Part shown: positions 43,529 to 52,581 of the stretch, piece by piece
How the letters are laid out: every line of letters starts with the position of its first letter
How positions within the stretch are numbered: position 1 is the first letter of the stretch
Assembly (NCBI RefSeq): GCF_003019815.1
Contig: NZ_CP027773.1
Span: 3,297,001-3,361,000 of the forward strand
DNA: 64,000 nt
Reading direction: 5' to 3'
From: Variovorax sp. PMC12
GTDB taxonomy: Bacteria > Pseudomonadota > Gammaproteobacteria > Burkholderiales > Burkholderiaceae_C
The notes under the pieces: generated by a model
Told to the model about the DNA's origin: nothing
The model's input: only the letters and a program-made list of their open reading frames with translations
Databases searched by the model: none
Translations under genes and position numbers: made by a program

Positions 43529-44326
43529 ATGGATCTCCAGCTCCAGGACCAGCACGTACTCATCACCGGCGGCAGCAAGGGCATCGGCCTGGCTTGCGCG
43601 CTCGGCTTCCTGCGCGAAGGCGCCCGCGTGAGCCTCGTCTCGCGCGAGCTCGGCAACCTGGAGCGGGGCAAGAAGACACTGATCGACTCGTTCGCCCAGG
43701 CCGACGGCCGCGTGTCGGTGCATGCCGCCGACCTCAAGGACCCGGCCGGCGCCGAGGCCGCGCTCGACGCGGCCGAGCAAGTGTTCGGCCCCGTCGACGT
43801 GCTCGTCAACTCGGCAGGCGCCGCCCGCCGCACCCCGCCCGACGAGCTGACCGCCGCCTCATGGCACGACGCGATGGACGCCAAGTACTTCACCTACGTC
43901 CACATGATCCACCCCGTGGTCAGGCGCATGGGCCAGCGCGGCCGCGGCGCCATCGTCAACGTCATCGGCCAGGGCGGCAAAGTCGCGAGCCCCGTGCACA
44001 TGGCCGGCGGCGCCGCCAACGCCGCACTGATGCTCGTGAGCGCAGGCATGGCCGCCGCCTATGCCGGCAAAGGCGTGCGCGTGAACGCCGTGAACCCCGG
44101 CCTCACCCTGACCGAACGGCTGCAGGAAGGCATGAAAGCCGATGCCAGGCTGCAGGGCATCGACACCGAAGAGGCGCTCCAACGCGCAAAGGCCAGGCTG
44201 CCGCTGGGCCGCATCGCGACACCGGAAGAAGTCGCCAACACGGTGGTGTTCCTGGCGTCGCCGAAGGCGAGCTACGTGACCGGCGCGATCGTCGCGATGG
44301 ACGGCGCAGTCACTCCGATGATCTGA
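43529..44326 (+). CDS. SDR-family oxidoreductase-like protein lacking the catalytic triad
   Basis: 265 residues with a classical SDR fold: cofactor motif TGGSKGIG at 13-20, NSAG at 94-97, and the C-terminal PEEVANTVVFLASPKASYVTGAIVAMDGA. The active site is altered: the expected Tyr-x-x-x-Lys position reads HMAGG, so Tyr is His157 and Lys is Gly161, and the upstream serine position is also changed (NVIGQGG). It probably binds NAD(P) but may not catalyse normal oxidoreduction, or uses different residues. It stands alone between pgaD and a structured extragenic region. Substrate unknown. Confidence 0.85.
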   Translation: MDLQLQDQHVLITGGSKGIGLACALGFLREGARVSLVSRELGNLERGKKTLIDSFAQADGRVSVHAADLKDPAGAEAALDAAEQVFGPVDVLVNSAGAARRTPPDELTAASWHDAMDAKYFTYVHMIHPVVRRMGQRGRGAIVNVIGQGGKVASPVHMAGGAANAALMLVSAGMAAAYAGKGVRVNAVNPGLTLTERLQEGMKADARLQGIDTEEALQRAKARLPLGRIATPEEVANTVVFLASPKASYVTGAIVAMDGAVTPMI

Positions 44327-44616
44327 AAAAAGAAAAGGTAACGGAACCCAAGGGCCGAGCGAAGCAAAGGCCCGAGTGGGCTCCTCTCCCCTCTGGCTGC
44401 GCCGAGGAGCGCAGCGTTTCGCGGATCAGGGCTCGCCCTTGTCTGAGCGCAGCGAGTTTGGGCGAGACCCCGCGAAACGCGAGCACCGCAGGTTGCCCGC
44501 AGCGAAGCGGAGGGACGCAGACAGTGGGGTCGCCTTTCTTTTGCCTACGTTTCTTTGGCGAAGCAAAGAAACGTAGGTCGCCCGCCGGGGCGAGTCCCGG
44601 CCCCGGAACGCAAACC
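44327..44616. repeat. Structured extragenic element with long hairpins
   Basis: About 290 bases with no credible gene. It holds a perfect 14-bp stem, CCTACGTTTCTTTG (44544-44557) and its complement (44564-44577) with a 6-base loop. It also holds a nested dyad: CGTTTCGCGG (44415-44424) with CCGCGAAACG (44470-44479), inside which CTCGCCC pairs with GGGCGAG. The motif CTTTCTTTTGCCTACGTTTC followed by a mirrored arm and CGCCCGCCGGGGCGA resembles an interspersed extragenic repeat I recall from Comamonadaceae genomes; copy number here could not be checked. It lies between convergent genes and may also end transcription. Confidence 0.7.
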
Positions 44617-45525
44617 TCAGGCAACCGCCAGCAAAGCCTCGAACTTCAACCCCAGGAAGTCGACGAACGCCCGAACCCGAGCCGGCACGAACCGCCCGCT
44701 CGGCAACAGCGCATGCAGCGGATAGGGCTCCGTCTCCCAATCAGGCAGGAGCCGCACGAGACGCCCTTCGCGAATGTCCTCCCGCACATCCAGCGCGGAC
44801 TTCAGCGAAACGCCGTAGCCCGCCACAGTCCACTCCCGCGCCAGCGAAGCATCGTCCACGCTGCGGTTGCCATTCACCCGCACCTCCGTCCACTGCCCGT
44901 TCTGCGCAAACCGCCAGACCCGATGCCGCCGCCCTGAACGGTTGAAGATCAGGCAGTTGTGATGCGCCAGGTCCTGCGGCACCTTCGGCGCGTCGTGGCG
45001 GCGCAAGTAGCCGGGCGAAGCGGTCAACACCGGGTTGGTCAGCGCAAACGGCCGCGCCACCAGCCGCGAATCGGCCAGCGCGCCATAGCGCAGCGCCACG
45101 TCGACCTCGTCGCGCATCACGTCCAGCGGCCGGTCCCCCACCGACAGCGACAGCTGCACACCAGGGTGCAAGGCAAGGAATTCGTCGAACCACGGCAGCA
45201 GCGTGCTGCGCGTGAGGTCCGACGGCGAAGCCACGCGCAGCGTGCCGACCAGCTCGCCGCGGTCGGCGGTGACCAGCGACTCCCCCTCGTCCAGCAATTC
45301 GAAGGCGCGCACCGCGTAGTCGAGCAGCGTCTGGCCCTGCGGCGTGAGGCGCATCGCGCGGGTCGAGCGCTCGAACAGCCGGGCGCCGAGCTGGGCCTCC
45401 AGCCGCTTGAGCGTGGCGCTGGCCGCCGCCGGCGTGATGCCCAGCGCATGCGCCGCAGCGGTGAGCGTGCCGCCGCGCGCAGTGTGCACCAGCACCTGCA
45501 GGTCGGAGATATTTTCAATCTTCAT
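44617..45525 (-). CDS. LysR-family transcriptional regulator
   Basis: 302 residues: N-terminal winged helix (about 1-60) with TLTAAAHALGITPAAASATLKRLEAQLGARLFERS-type sequence typical of LysR, then a LysR substrate-binding domain (about 88-295). It is divergent from the zinc-type dehydrogenase gene with 85 bases between the starts, the usual LysR arrangement, so it probably regulates that gene. The inducer is unknown. Confidence 0.93.
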   Translation of the reverse strand: MKIENISDLQVLVHTARGGTLTAAAHALGITPAAASATLKRLEAQLGARLFERSTRAMRLTPQGQTLLDYAVRAFELLDEGESLVTADRGELVGTLRVASPSDLTRSTLLPWFDEFLALHPGVQLSLSVGDRPLDVMRDEVDVALRYGALADSRLVARPFALTNPVLTASPGYLRRHDAPKVPQDLAHHNCLIFNRSGRRHRVWRFAQNGQWTEVRVNGNRSVDDASLAREWTVAGYGVSLKSALDVREDIREGRLVRLLPDWETEPYPLHALLPSGRFVPARVRAFVDFLGLKFEALLAVA

Positions 45526-45552
45526 TTGAAAGTGTTGCTGTTCCAGGCCGTC

Positions 45553-45581
45553 TTATCAAACCGGCCTTGCGATCCTACATT
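45553..45581 (+). promoter_or_regulatory. Predicted promoter of the dehydrogenase gene
   Basis: TTATCA (45553-45558) and TACATT (45576-45581), 17 bases apart, about 30 bases upstream of the ATG at 45611 and inside the 85-base divergent region where the LysR protein would bind. Confidence 0.4.
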
Positions 45582-45610
45582 CGACGCATCGTCACTGAAA
45601 GGCCATTGCC

Positions 45611-46621
45611 ATGAAAGCCGTCGGCTACTACCAGCCCCTCCCCATCGACAACCCCGAATCGCTGCAGGACATCGAGCTGCCCGCGCCCCAGGCCGGCCCG
45701 CGCGACCTGCTGGTGCGCGTGAAGGCGGTGTCGGTCAACCCGGTGGACACCAAGGTCCGCAAGAACGCCGCGCCGGAAGCCGGCCAGGCCAAGGTGCTGG
45801 GCTGGGACGCCGTCGGCACCGTCGAGGCGGTCGGCAGCGGCGTGAAGAACTTCAAGGTGGGCGACCGCGTGTACTACGCCGGCTCGATCATCCGCCCGGG
45901 CGCCAATGCCGAGCTGCATGCGGTCGACGAGCGCATCGCCGCCCTCGCACCCCGTAGCCTCGACGACGCGCAGGCCGCCGCGCTGCCGCTGACCACCATC
46001 ACCGCCTACGAACTGCTGTTCGACCGCCTGCAGGTGCCCAAGGGCGGCGGCGAAGGCCAGACGCTGCTCATCACCGGCGGCGCGGGCGGTGTCGGCTCCA
46101 TCCTGATCCAGCTGGCGCGCCAGCTCACCAGGCTTCGCGTGGTAGCCACCGCCTCGCGCGCCGAGACGCGCGAATGGTGCCTGGCGCTGGGCGCGCACAC
46201 CGTCATCGACCACTCCAAGCCGCTGGCGGCAGAGCTGAAGGCGGCGGGCATCGGCGAGGTCGACATGGTCGCCAGCCTCACCCAGACCGAGCAGCACTAC
46301 GCGCAGATCATCGAAAGCCTCAAGCCCCAGGGCCAGCTCGCGGTGATCGACGACATGAAGATGCTCGACGCCATGCCGCTGAAGACCAAGTGCATTTCGC
46401 TGCACTGGGAAATGATGTTCGCGCGCTCGCGCTTCGAGACGCCGGACATCGCCGAGCAAGGCGCGCTGCTGGCCGAGGTGGCGGGGCTGGTCGACGCGGG
46501 CCGCGTGCGCACCACGGCGAACGCGAGCTTCGGCACCATCAACGCGGCGAACCTCCGGCGTGCGCATGCGCTCATCGAGAGCGGCAAGGCACAGGGCAAG
46601 GTGGTGCTGGCGGGCTTCTGA
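45611..46621 (+). CDS. Zinc-type alcohol dehydrogenase-like / quinone oxidoreductase (MDR) protein
   Basis: 336 residues of the medium-chain reductase family: GroES-like domain to about 125 with VSVNPVDTKVR and GWDAVGTVEAVG, then a Rossmann domain with ITGGAGGVGSILIQLARQL near 155-173. The Cys/His zinc ligands of true alcohol dehydrogenases are absent, so it fits the NADPH:quinone or enone reductase branch (zinc-binding ADH family 1). Good GAAAGG ribosome site. Divergent LysR gene upstream. Confidence 0.87.
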   Translation: MKAVGYYQPLPIDNPESLQDIELPAPQAGPRDLLVRVKAVSVNPVDTKVRKNAAPEAGQAKVLGWDAVGTVEAVGSGVKNFKVGDRVYYAGSIIRPGANAELHAVDERIAALAPRSLDDAQAAALPLTTITAYELLFDRLQVPKGGGEGQTLLITGGAGGVGSILIQLARQLTRLRVVATASRAETREWCLALGAHTVIDHSKPLAAELKAAGIGEVDMVASLTQTEQHYAQIIESLKPQGQLAVIDDMKMLDAMPLKTKCISLHWEMMFARSRFETPDIAEQGALLAEVAGLVDAGRVRTTANASFGTINAANLRRAHALIESGKAQGKVVLAGF

Positions 46622-46651
46622 GCCCACGACAGAGCCAGCACAATCGGGCGC

Positions 46652-47221
46652 ATGAACGACATTGCAGCCCGTGCCCACCCCATCGAGTTCGAAACCGCGC
46701 GGCTGCGCCTGCGCCAATGGCGCGCGAGCGATCTCGCGCCGTTTTTCGAGCTGGCCCGCGACCCGCAGGTGATGGAGTTCCTGCTGCCTTTGCCCACGCG
46801 CGCCGACAGCGATGCGATGGTCGAGCGCATCAAGGCGCTCATCGCCGCGAACGGCTGGGGCTTCTGGGCCGTGGAGCACCGCGAGTCGGGCGCGTTCATG
46901 GGCTTCACCGGACTGAACTCGCCGCTGGCGGACCTGCCGTTCTCGCCGTGCGTGGAAATCGGCTGGCGCTTCGCGCGGCAGTGGTGGGGGCAGGGCTTCG
47001 CGAGCGAGGCGGCGCGCGGAGCGCTCCAGGTGGGGTTCGAGCGGCTGGCGCTGGATGAGATCGTCGCCTTCACCGCTTGGAACAACACCCGCTCGGCAGC
47101 GGTCATGGAGCGCATCGGCATGCATGAAGACGTGGGCGGCGCATTCGACCACCCGCTGGTGCCCGAGGGCCACCCGCTGCGCCGGCACCGGCTCTACCGC
47201 ATCGCCCGGCCGCAACGCTGA
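46652..47221 (+). CDS. GNAT-family N-acetyltransferase (RimJ/RimL type)
   Basis: 189 residues. FETARLRLRQWRASDLAPFFEL at the N-terminus, the acetyl-CoA loop in RQWWGQGFASEAARGALQVGF (about 109-129) and the closing NTRSAAVMERIGM, all typical of RimJ/RimL-like acetyltransferases. Substrate could be a protein N-terminus or a small molecule. It lies 30 bases after the dehydrogenase gene, probably in the same transcript. Confidence 0.88.
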   Translation: MNDIAARAHPIEFETARLRLRQWRASDLAPFFELARDPQVMEFLLPLPTRADSDAMVERIKALIAANGWGFWAVEHRESGAFMGFTGLNSPLADLPFSPCVEIGWRFARQWWGQGFASEAARGALQVGFERLALDEIVAFTAWNNTRSAAVMERIGMHEDVGGAFDHPLVPEGHPLRRHRLYRIARPQR

Positions 47222-47228
47222 AGAAAAG

Positions 47229-48617
47229 CTACTTCGCCTTCGACACCCGCCACACGGCGTTGCCCACGTCGTCCGCAACGATCAGCGCGCCGCTCTTGTC
47301 CAGCGCCACGCCCACCGGGCGGCCCTGCGCCTTCTCGTCGGGCGACAGGAAGCCGGTGAGCACGTCGACCGGCGGGCCGCTCGGCTTGCCGCCGATGAAG
47401 GGCACGAACACCACCTTGTAGCCCGACTTGGGCTTGCGGTTCCACGAGCCGTGCTCGCCGATGAAGGCGCCGCTGGCGAACTGCTCGGGCATGCCGCCCG
47501 GGCGCGAGAACGCCATGCCGAGCGGCGCGACGTGCGAGCCCAGCGCGTAGTCGGGCGCGATGGCCTTGGCCGTCATGGCGGGGTTCTGCGGCGTGACGCG
47601 CGCGTCGACGATGCCACCGTAGTAGCTCCAGGGCCAGCCGTAGAAGGCGCCGTCCTTCACCGAGGTGAGGTAGTCGGGCACGAGGTCGCTGCCGATCTCG
47701 TCGCGCTCGTTCACCACGGTCCACAGCACCTTGGTTTCCGGCTCCCAGCCCATGCCGTTGGGGTTGCGCAGGCCGCTGGCGAACATGCGCTTCTCGCCGG
47801 TCTTCGTGTCGACCTCCCAGATGGCGGCGCGGCCCTCTTCGGCGGCGAGGCCGTTCTCGCCGATGTTGCTGTTGGAGCCGACCGTGACGTAGAGCTTGCT
47901 GCCGTCGGCATTGGCGATCACGTTCTTGGTCCAGTGGTGGTTGATGCCGGCGGGCAGTTGCGTCACCAGCGTGGGGTTGGCGCTGACGGAGGTCTGGCCT
48001 TCGGTGTAGGGCACCTTCACCAGCGCGTCGGCGTTGGCGATGAAGAGCTCGTTGCCCACCAGCACCATGCCGTAGGGCGACATCAGGTTGGTCATGAAGA
48101 CCTGCTTCACCTCGGCCACGCCGTCGCCGTCGGCGTCGCGCAGCAGGGTGATGCGGTTGGCGCTGGGCACGCCGGCACCGGCGCGGCCCATGACCTTGCC
48201 CATGACCCAGTTGCGGATCTTGGCGACGAGGCCGTCGCCGCCGTCGGTGGCGCCGCCGCCGGGCTTGGGCGGCTTGTTGCTCTCGGCCACCAGGATGTCG
48301 CCGTTGGGCAGGGTGTAGACCCAGCGCGGATGGTCGAGCCCGCGCGCCAGCGCCGTGACCTTCAGGCCCTCGGCCGGCGTCGGCATGGCGACGTCCGTCC
48401 AGCCGACCGCGGGGGCGACGTTCACCGTGGGAATCAGCGTCTTGTTCGGCTCGGCCAGCTGCGGGCGCGGCCCGACCGTGACTTCCGGCGGGAGCTTGGC
48501 GGACTCGCCGCAGCCGGCGAGGAACAGCGCGGCGCCCACGGCCAGGACGGCGACGGCGGGAGAGGCGGAAGAAAAGGGCGATGCGGTGCGGGTGGGTACT
48601 TGCTGCGGTGCCTTCAT
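47229..48617 (-). CDS. PQQ-dependent sugar/sorbosone dehydrogenase-like lipoprotein
   Basis: 462 residues. Lipoprotein signal peptide ending in LFLAGC (Cys36). The mature part is a six-bladed propeller of the GSDH/sorbosone type (PF07995): LARGLDHPRWVYTLPNGDILVAES, NRITLLRDADGDG, HHWTKNVIANADGSKLYVTVGSNSNIGENG, ASGLRNPNGMGWEP and PGGMPEQF. Related enzymes oxidise sugars in the periplasm with PQQ; here membrane anchored. No PQQ biosynthesis genes are nearby. Starts at the ATG at 48617, convergent with the GNAT gene. Confidence 0.86.
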   Translation of the reverse strand: MKAPQQVPTRTASPFSSASPAVAVLAVGAALFLAGCGESAKLPPEVTVGPRPQLAEPNKTLIPTVNVAPAVGWTDVAMPTPAEGLKVTALARGLDHPRWVYTLPNGDILVAESNKPPKPGGGATDGGDGLVAKIRNWVMGKVMGRAGAGVPSANRITLLRDADGDGVAEVKQVFMTNLMSPYGMVLVGNELFIANADALVKVPYTEGQTSVSANPTLVTQLPAGINHHWTKNVIANADGSKLYVTVGSNSNIGENGLAAEEGRAAIWEVDTKTGEKRMFASGLRNPNGMGWEPETKVLWTVVNERDEIGSDLVPDYLTSVKDGAFYGWPWSYYGGIVDARVTPQNPAMTAKAIAPDYALGSHVAPLGMAFSRPGGMPEQFASGAFIGEHGSWNRKPKSGYKVVFVPFIGGKPSGPPVDVLTGFLSPDEKAQGRPVGVALDKSGALIVADDVGNAVWRVSKAK

Positions 48618-48748
48618 GCGTGTTCCTTGAGCGGCCGATGCCGCATGGCGGTCGGATCATCGCCGGCCGGCCGGCGCGGCCGGTGTCGGTCGTGGGCGCT
48701 TTATGGCGTGGGCGCACCTCATTGGCGCATCGCCGCTACCATCGCCGG

Positions 48749-49522
48749 ATGACCGAAGACCTGTTCCGCGCCGACGCCTACCTGCGCACATGTGAAGCCC
48801 GCATCCTGCGCATGGATGACACCGGCATCGTGCTGGACCGCACCGTGTTCTATCCGCTGGGCGGCGGCCAGGCCGGCGACACCGGCGTGCTGGTGCTGGC
48901 AGACGGGCGCGAACTGGCCATTGCAGACACCCGCAAGGCCAAGAACGAAGAGGGCCAGCCGACGAACGAATTCATCCATGTGCCGGCCGAGGGCCAGGCC
49001 GGCCTGCTGGCCGCGCTGAAACCCGGCGACGCCGTCACCGCCCGGCTCGACTGGGAGCGCCGCCACCGGCTGATGCGCTTCCACACCGCCTCCCACCTGA
49101 TGTGCCACCTCGTGCCGGTGCCGGTGAACGGCTGCTCCATCACGCCCGAGTACGCGCGCATCGACTTCCACATGACCGACCCGCTCGACAAGGAAGCGCT
49201 GACCGCCGGCCTCGCCAGGCTGGTCGAGGCGGCCCACCCGCTGACCGTGGGCGCCATCACCGACGAGGAACTCGACGCCAACCCGGCGCTGGTCAAGAGC
49301 ATGAGCGTGCAGCCGCCGCGCGGCACGGGCACGGTGCGCACCATCCGCATCGGCGGCGGCAACGAGGGCGCCGACCAGATCGACTTCCAGCCCTGCGGCG
49401 GCACGCATGTTGCAAACACCGCGGAGATCGGCGCCGTGGTCGTCACCAAGATAGAGAAGAAGAGCGCCAACACCCGCCGGGTGGTGCTGGGCTGGGCTCC
49501 TTCGGCGGCAGCAGCTGCCTGA
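48749..49522 (+). CDS. Alanyl-tRNA editing protein (AlaX type)
   Basis: 257 residues, a free-standing homologue of the AlaRS editing domain that hydrolyses Ser-tRNA(Ala) or Gly-tRNA(Ala). Zinc ligands are visible: HTASH at 112-116 and CGGTHV near 216-221. YPLGGGQAGDTG near 35-46 is the AlaX N-terminal motif. The ATG at 48749 gives the normal start; a longer frame from 48581 overlaps the lipoprotein gene region and is not supported. Confidence 0.9.
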   Translation: MTEDLFRADAYLRTCEARILRMDDTGIVLDRTVFYPLGGGQAGDTGVLVLADGRELAIADTRKAKNEEGQPTNEFIHVPAEGQAGLLAALKPGDAVTARLDWERRHRLMRFHTASHLMCHLVPVPVNGCSITPEYARIDFHMTDPLDKEALTAGLARLVEAAHPLTVGAITDEELDANPALVKSMSVQPPRGTGTVRTIRIGGGNEGADQIDFQPCGGTHVANTAEIGAVVVTKIEKKSANTRRVVLGWAPSAAAAA

Positions 49523-49565
49523 ACCGCCCGGAACTTCACCCCCGCAGATCGCTCCGACCCTCGGC

Positions 49566-51794
49566 ATGATTTTTTCGCGCATCCATTTCGCTACGCTTCT
49601 GATAGCAGCCGCCGCATCCAGCATGCCGGCCGCGGCGCAGTTGGCTTCCAAGCCGGGCGCGGTGGTGACAACCCCGCACGTGCGGGCCGAACTGATCGCC
49701 CATGCCCCCGACGGCGTGGCGCCCGGCAGCCCGGTGTGGGTGGGCCTGCAGATCACGCACCAGCCCGAGTGGCACACCTACTGGAAGAACGCCGGCGATT
49801 CGGGCCTGCCCACCGAAATGACGTGGACGCTGCCGGCCGGCGTGTCGACCGGCGAGATCGCATGGCCGGTGCCCGAGAAGATCCCGGTCGGCAACCTCGC
49901 CAACTACGGCTACGAAAACACCGTGCTGCTGCCGGTGCCGCTGGAGGTGTCCACGCTCTACAAGCCGCCGATGGCGCTGGGCGGCAGCACGCCGGCCATG
50001 GACATCCAGCTCAAGGCTTCCTGGCTGGTCTGCCGCAAGGAGTGCATTCCGGAGGAAGGCACGTTCTCGCTGTCCCTGCCGCTGCAGGGCTCGACCGCGC
50101 TGCACAAGGCCGAGTTCGACACCGCGCAGGCCGCGCAGCCGCAGCCGCTGGCCCAGGCCGGCGCAGTGGAAGTCGACGGCCACAACCTGAAGGTGCGCCT
50201 CGACGGCCTGCCCGCCGCCGCGCAGGGCAAGACGCTGGGCTTTTTCCCCGAGACCCCCGAGGTGATCCGCACCGCGGCAGTCTCCGGCAAGGACTGGACC
50301 CAGTCCTGGCAAGGCGGCACCTGGACCGCCACCATTCCGCTGGCCGACCAGCGCAGCGCCAGCCCCACGGTGATGCCGGTGGTGGTGGCGCTGGCCGAAG
50401 CCGACCGGCAGGCCGGCCAGCCCGTCGCATGGCGCGCCGAGGCGCCGGTCAGCGGCAACTGGCCCGCCGCCGCGGCACCGCGCGCCGAGGTGTCGCCGGC
50501 GCTGCAGGCCGCGCTGGCCGCCAACGCGGCCAACGCAACCAATGCGGCCAGGCCCGCCGAAGCGCCCGCCCCTTCTTCCACCACCTTCATGGCCGCCCTG
50601 CTGGGCGCCCTGCTCGGCGGCCTGCTGCTCAACCTGATGCCCTGCGTGTTCCCGATCCTCGCGATCAAGGTGCTGGGCTTCGCGCGGCAGGCCGGCAACG
50701 ACAGCGCGCACCGCCGGGCCGGGCTGGCCTACACGGGCGGCGTGATGCTGTCTTTCCTCGCGCTGGGCGGCGCCATGCTGGCGCTGCGCGCTGCCGGCGC
50801 CGGGCTGGGCTGGGGCTTCCAGCTGCAATCGCCGGGCGTGGTGGCGGCGCTGGCCGCGCTGTTCACGCTGATCGGCCTGAACCTGGCGGGCGTTTTCGAG
50901 TTCGGCCGCGCCGCGCCGTCGTCGATCTGCAGCGCCCAGGCCAAGCATCCGCTGGCCAACGACTTCCTCTCCGGCGTGCTCGCCGTGGTGATCGCCTCGC
51001 CGTGCACCGCGCCCTTCATGGGCGCATCGCTGGGCTTCGCGATCGGCCTGCCCGCCGCCCAGGCGCTGCTGCTGTTCGCGGCGCTGGGCTTCGGGCTGGC
51101 GCTGCCTTACCTGGCCGCCAGCTTCGTTCCCGCCGTGGCGCGCCTGCTGCCCAAGCCGGGGCCATGGATGCACACGCTGCGCCGCCTGCTCGCGTTTCCC
51201 ATGTTCGCCACCGTGGCGTGGCTGGTCTGGGTGCTGGGCCAGCAAAGCGGCATCGACGGCGCCGGTACGCTGCTGGCGCTGCTGGTGTGCATGGCCGCCA
51301 TCGTCTGGGCGTTCACGCTGCGGGGCCGCACGCGGATCGTGATCGCGGCGGTGATGATCGCCTTCACCGCGGTGCTGACCGCCGCCATCGGCCGCAATGT
51401 GTTGCAAGTCGTTGAGCCCGCCCGGCTGGCCGCGGCGGACGGCACCGGCCAGCCGCAGCGCTGGCAGCCGTGGTCGGCCGAGCGCGTGGCCGAGCTGTCG
51501 GGCGCGGGCCGGCCGGTGTTCATCGACTTCACCGCCGCCTGGTGCGTGACCTGCCAATACAACAAGAAGAGCACCCTGGCCGATGCCCAGGTGCTGGCCG
51601 ACTTCGACGCCAAGAAGGTCGCCATGCTGCGCGCCGACTGGACCCGGCGCGACCCCGCCATCACGGCGGCGCTCACCGCGCTCGGCCGCAGCGGCGTGCC
51701 GGTGTACGTGCTGCAGGCGCCGGGCAAGCCGCCGGTCGTGCTGACCGAGATCCTGGGCAAGGACGAAGTGCGCGCCGCCATTGCCGCGCTTTGA
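49566..51794 (+). CDS. Thiol:disulfide interchange protein DsbD family
   Basis: 742 residues. Signal peptide to about 24; periplasmic N-terminal domain with a Cys pair in VCRKEC (about 154-159), of the ScsB-like type; eight-helix core (about 335-620) with the electron-shuttling cysteines in MPCVFP (near 358) and SPCTAP (near 478); C-terminal thioredoxin domain with WCVTC (near 657-661). It carries electrons from cytoplasmic thioredoxin to periplasmic partners such as DsbC or redoxins. A redoxin gene follows closely, a likely client. Confidence 0.9.
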   Translation: MIFSRIHFATLLIAAAASSMPAAAQLASKPGAVVTTPHVRAELIAHAPDGVAPGSPVWVGLQITHQPEWHTYWKNAGDSGLPTEMTWTLPAGVSTGEIAWPVPEKIPVGNLANYGYENTVLLPVPLEVSTLYKPPMALGGSTPAMDIQLKASWLVCRKECIPEEGTFSLSLPLQGSTALHKAEFDTAQAAQPQPLAQAGAVEVDGHNLKVRLDGLPAAAQGKTLGFFPETPEVIRTAAVSGKDWTQSWQGGTWTATIPLADQRSASPTVMPVVVALAEADRQAGQPVAWRAEAPVSGNWPAAAAPRAEVSPALQAALAANAANATNAARPAEAPAPSSTTFMAALLGALLGGLLLNLMPCVFPILAIKVLGFARQAGNDSAHRRAGLAYTGGVMLSFLALGGAMLALRAAGAGLGWGFQLQSPGVVAALAALFTLIGLNLAGVFEFGRAAPSSICSAQAKHPLANDFLSGVLAVVIASPCTAPFMGASLGFAIGLPAAQALLLFAALGFGLALPYLAASFVPAVARLLPKPGPWMHTLRRLLAFPMFATVAWLVWVLGQQSGIDGAGTLLALLVCMAAIVWAFTLRGRTRIVIAAVMIAFTAVLTAAIGRNVLQVVEPARLAAADGTGQPQRWQPWSAERVAELSGAGRPVFIDFTAAWCVTCQYNKKSTLADAQVLADFDAKKVAMLRADWTRRDPAITAALTALGRSGVPVYVLQAPGKPPVVLTEILGKDEVRAAIAAL

Positions 51795-51888
51795 CCACCG
51801 GCATGACATGGGTTGTCACATCCACTTGAAGAAACCGTTCTAAGCTGCAGTTGTTGTTTGGAATTTTGTTTTGGAGTTCAAGCTGGCC

Positions 51889-52581
51889 ATGTCTCTTTCG
51901 CCAACCACAGACTCGCGTTCCCTTCGTGCCGCGCGCCAAGCCCGCGCCGCCCTGAGCCGGGCTTCCCGCCGCGCCGTCGTCGCCGCGGCCGTGGCGCTGG
52001 GCGCCACCTTCCTCATGGGTTCCAATGCCGTCGCCGCCCCCGCCGTGGGCCAGCAGGCACCCGATTTCGTCGCCGTCGACACCACCGGCGCCAAGCACAA
52101 GCTGTCCGACTTCGCGGGCAAGTTCGTGGTGCTCGAGTGGACCAACCCCGGCTGCCCCTTCGTTCGCAAGCACTACGGCAGCGGCAACATGCCCGCCACG
52201 CAGAAGGCCGCCACCGACAAGGGCGTGGTCTGGCTCGCCATCAATTCCACCGAGCGCGCCGCCAGCGACTACCTGAAGCCCGATGCGCTGGACGCATGGA
52301 TGAAGTCGCAGAAGGCCGCGCCCACCGCCGTGCTGATGGACGAAGACGGCCTCATCGGCCAGGTCTACGGCGCGCGCACCACGCCGCACATCTTCATCAT
52401 CGACCCCAAGGGCATGCTGGTGTATGCGGGCGGCATCGACAGCATCGCCTCGGCGCGGCCCGACGACATCAAGACCGCGACCAACTACGTGAACCAGGCG
52501 CTCGGCGAGGCCTTCGGCGGCAAGCCCATATCGGCGGCCAGCACGCGGCCCTACGGCTGTTCGATCAAGTACAAGACCTGA
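51889..52581 (+). CDS. Exported thioredoxin-like redoxin (AhpC/TSA-type)
   Basis: 230 residues from the ATG at 51889. An Arg-rich start followed by a hydrophobic helix and an Ala-x-Ala end (SNAVAA, near 50) indicates export to the periplasm. The thioredoxin fold shows APDFVAVDTTGAKHKLSDFAGKFVVLEWTNPGCPFVRKHY with one cysteine in NPGCPF rather than a CxxC, and TPHIFIIDPKG. Such single-Cys redoxins act as peroxidase-like or thiol carriers. It follows dsbD by about 95 bases and overlaps the methyltransferase gene. A TTG at 51871 is the alternative start. Confidence 0.85.
   Translation: MSLSPTTDSRSLRAARQARAALSRASRRAVVAAAVALGATFLMGSNAVAAPAVGQQAPDFVAVDTTGAKHKLSDFAGKFVVLEWTNPGCPFVRKHYGSGNMPATQKAATDKGVVWLAINSTERAASDYLKPDALDAWMKSQKAAPTAVLMDEDGLIGQVYGARTTPHIFIIDPKGMLVYAGGIDSIASARPDDIKTATNYVNQALGEAFGGKPISAASTRPYGCSIKYKT

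Noticed and set aside
44310..44740. Several short frames in the extragenic element
   Set aside because: They follow the inverted repeats on both strands and change frame freely; no coding signature.
49536..51809. 757-codon open frame on the minus strand
   Set aside because: Exactly antisense to dsbD; low-complexity Gly/Arg/His content and no domains.
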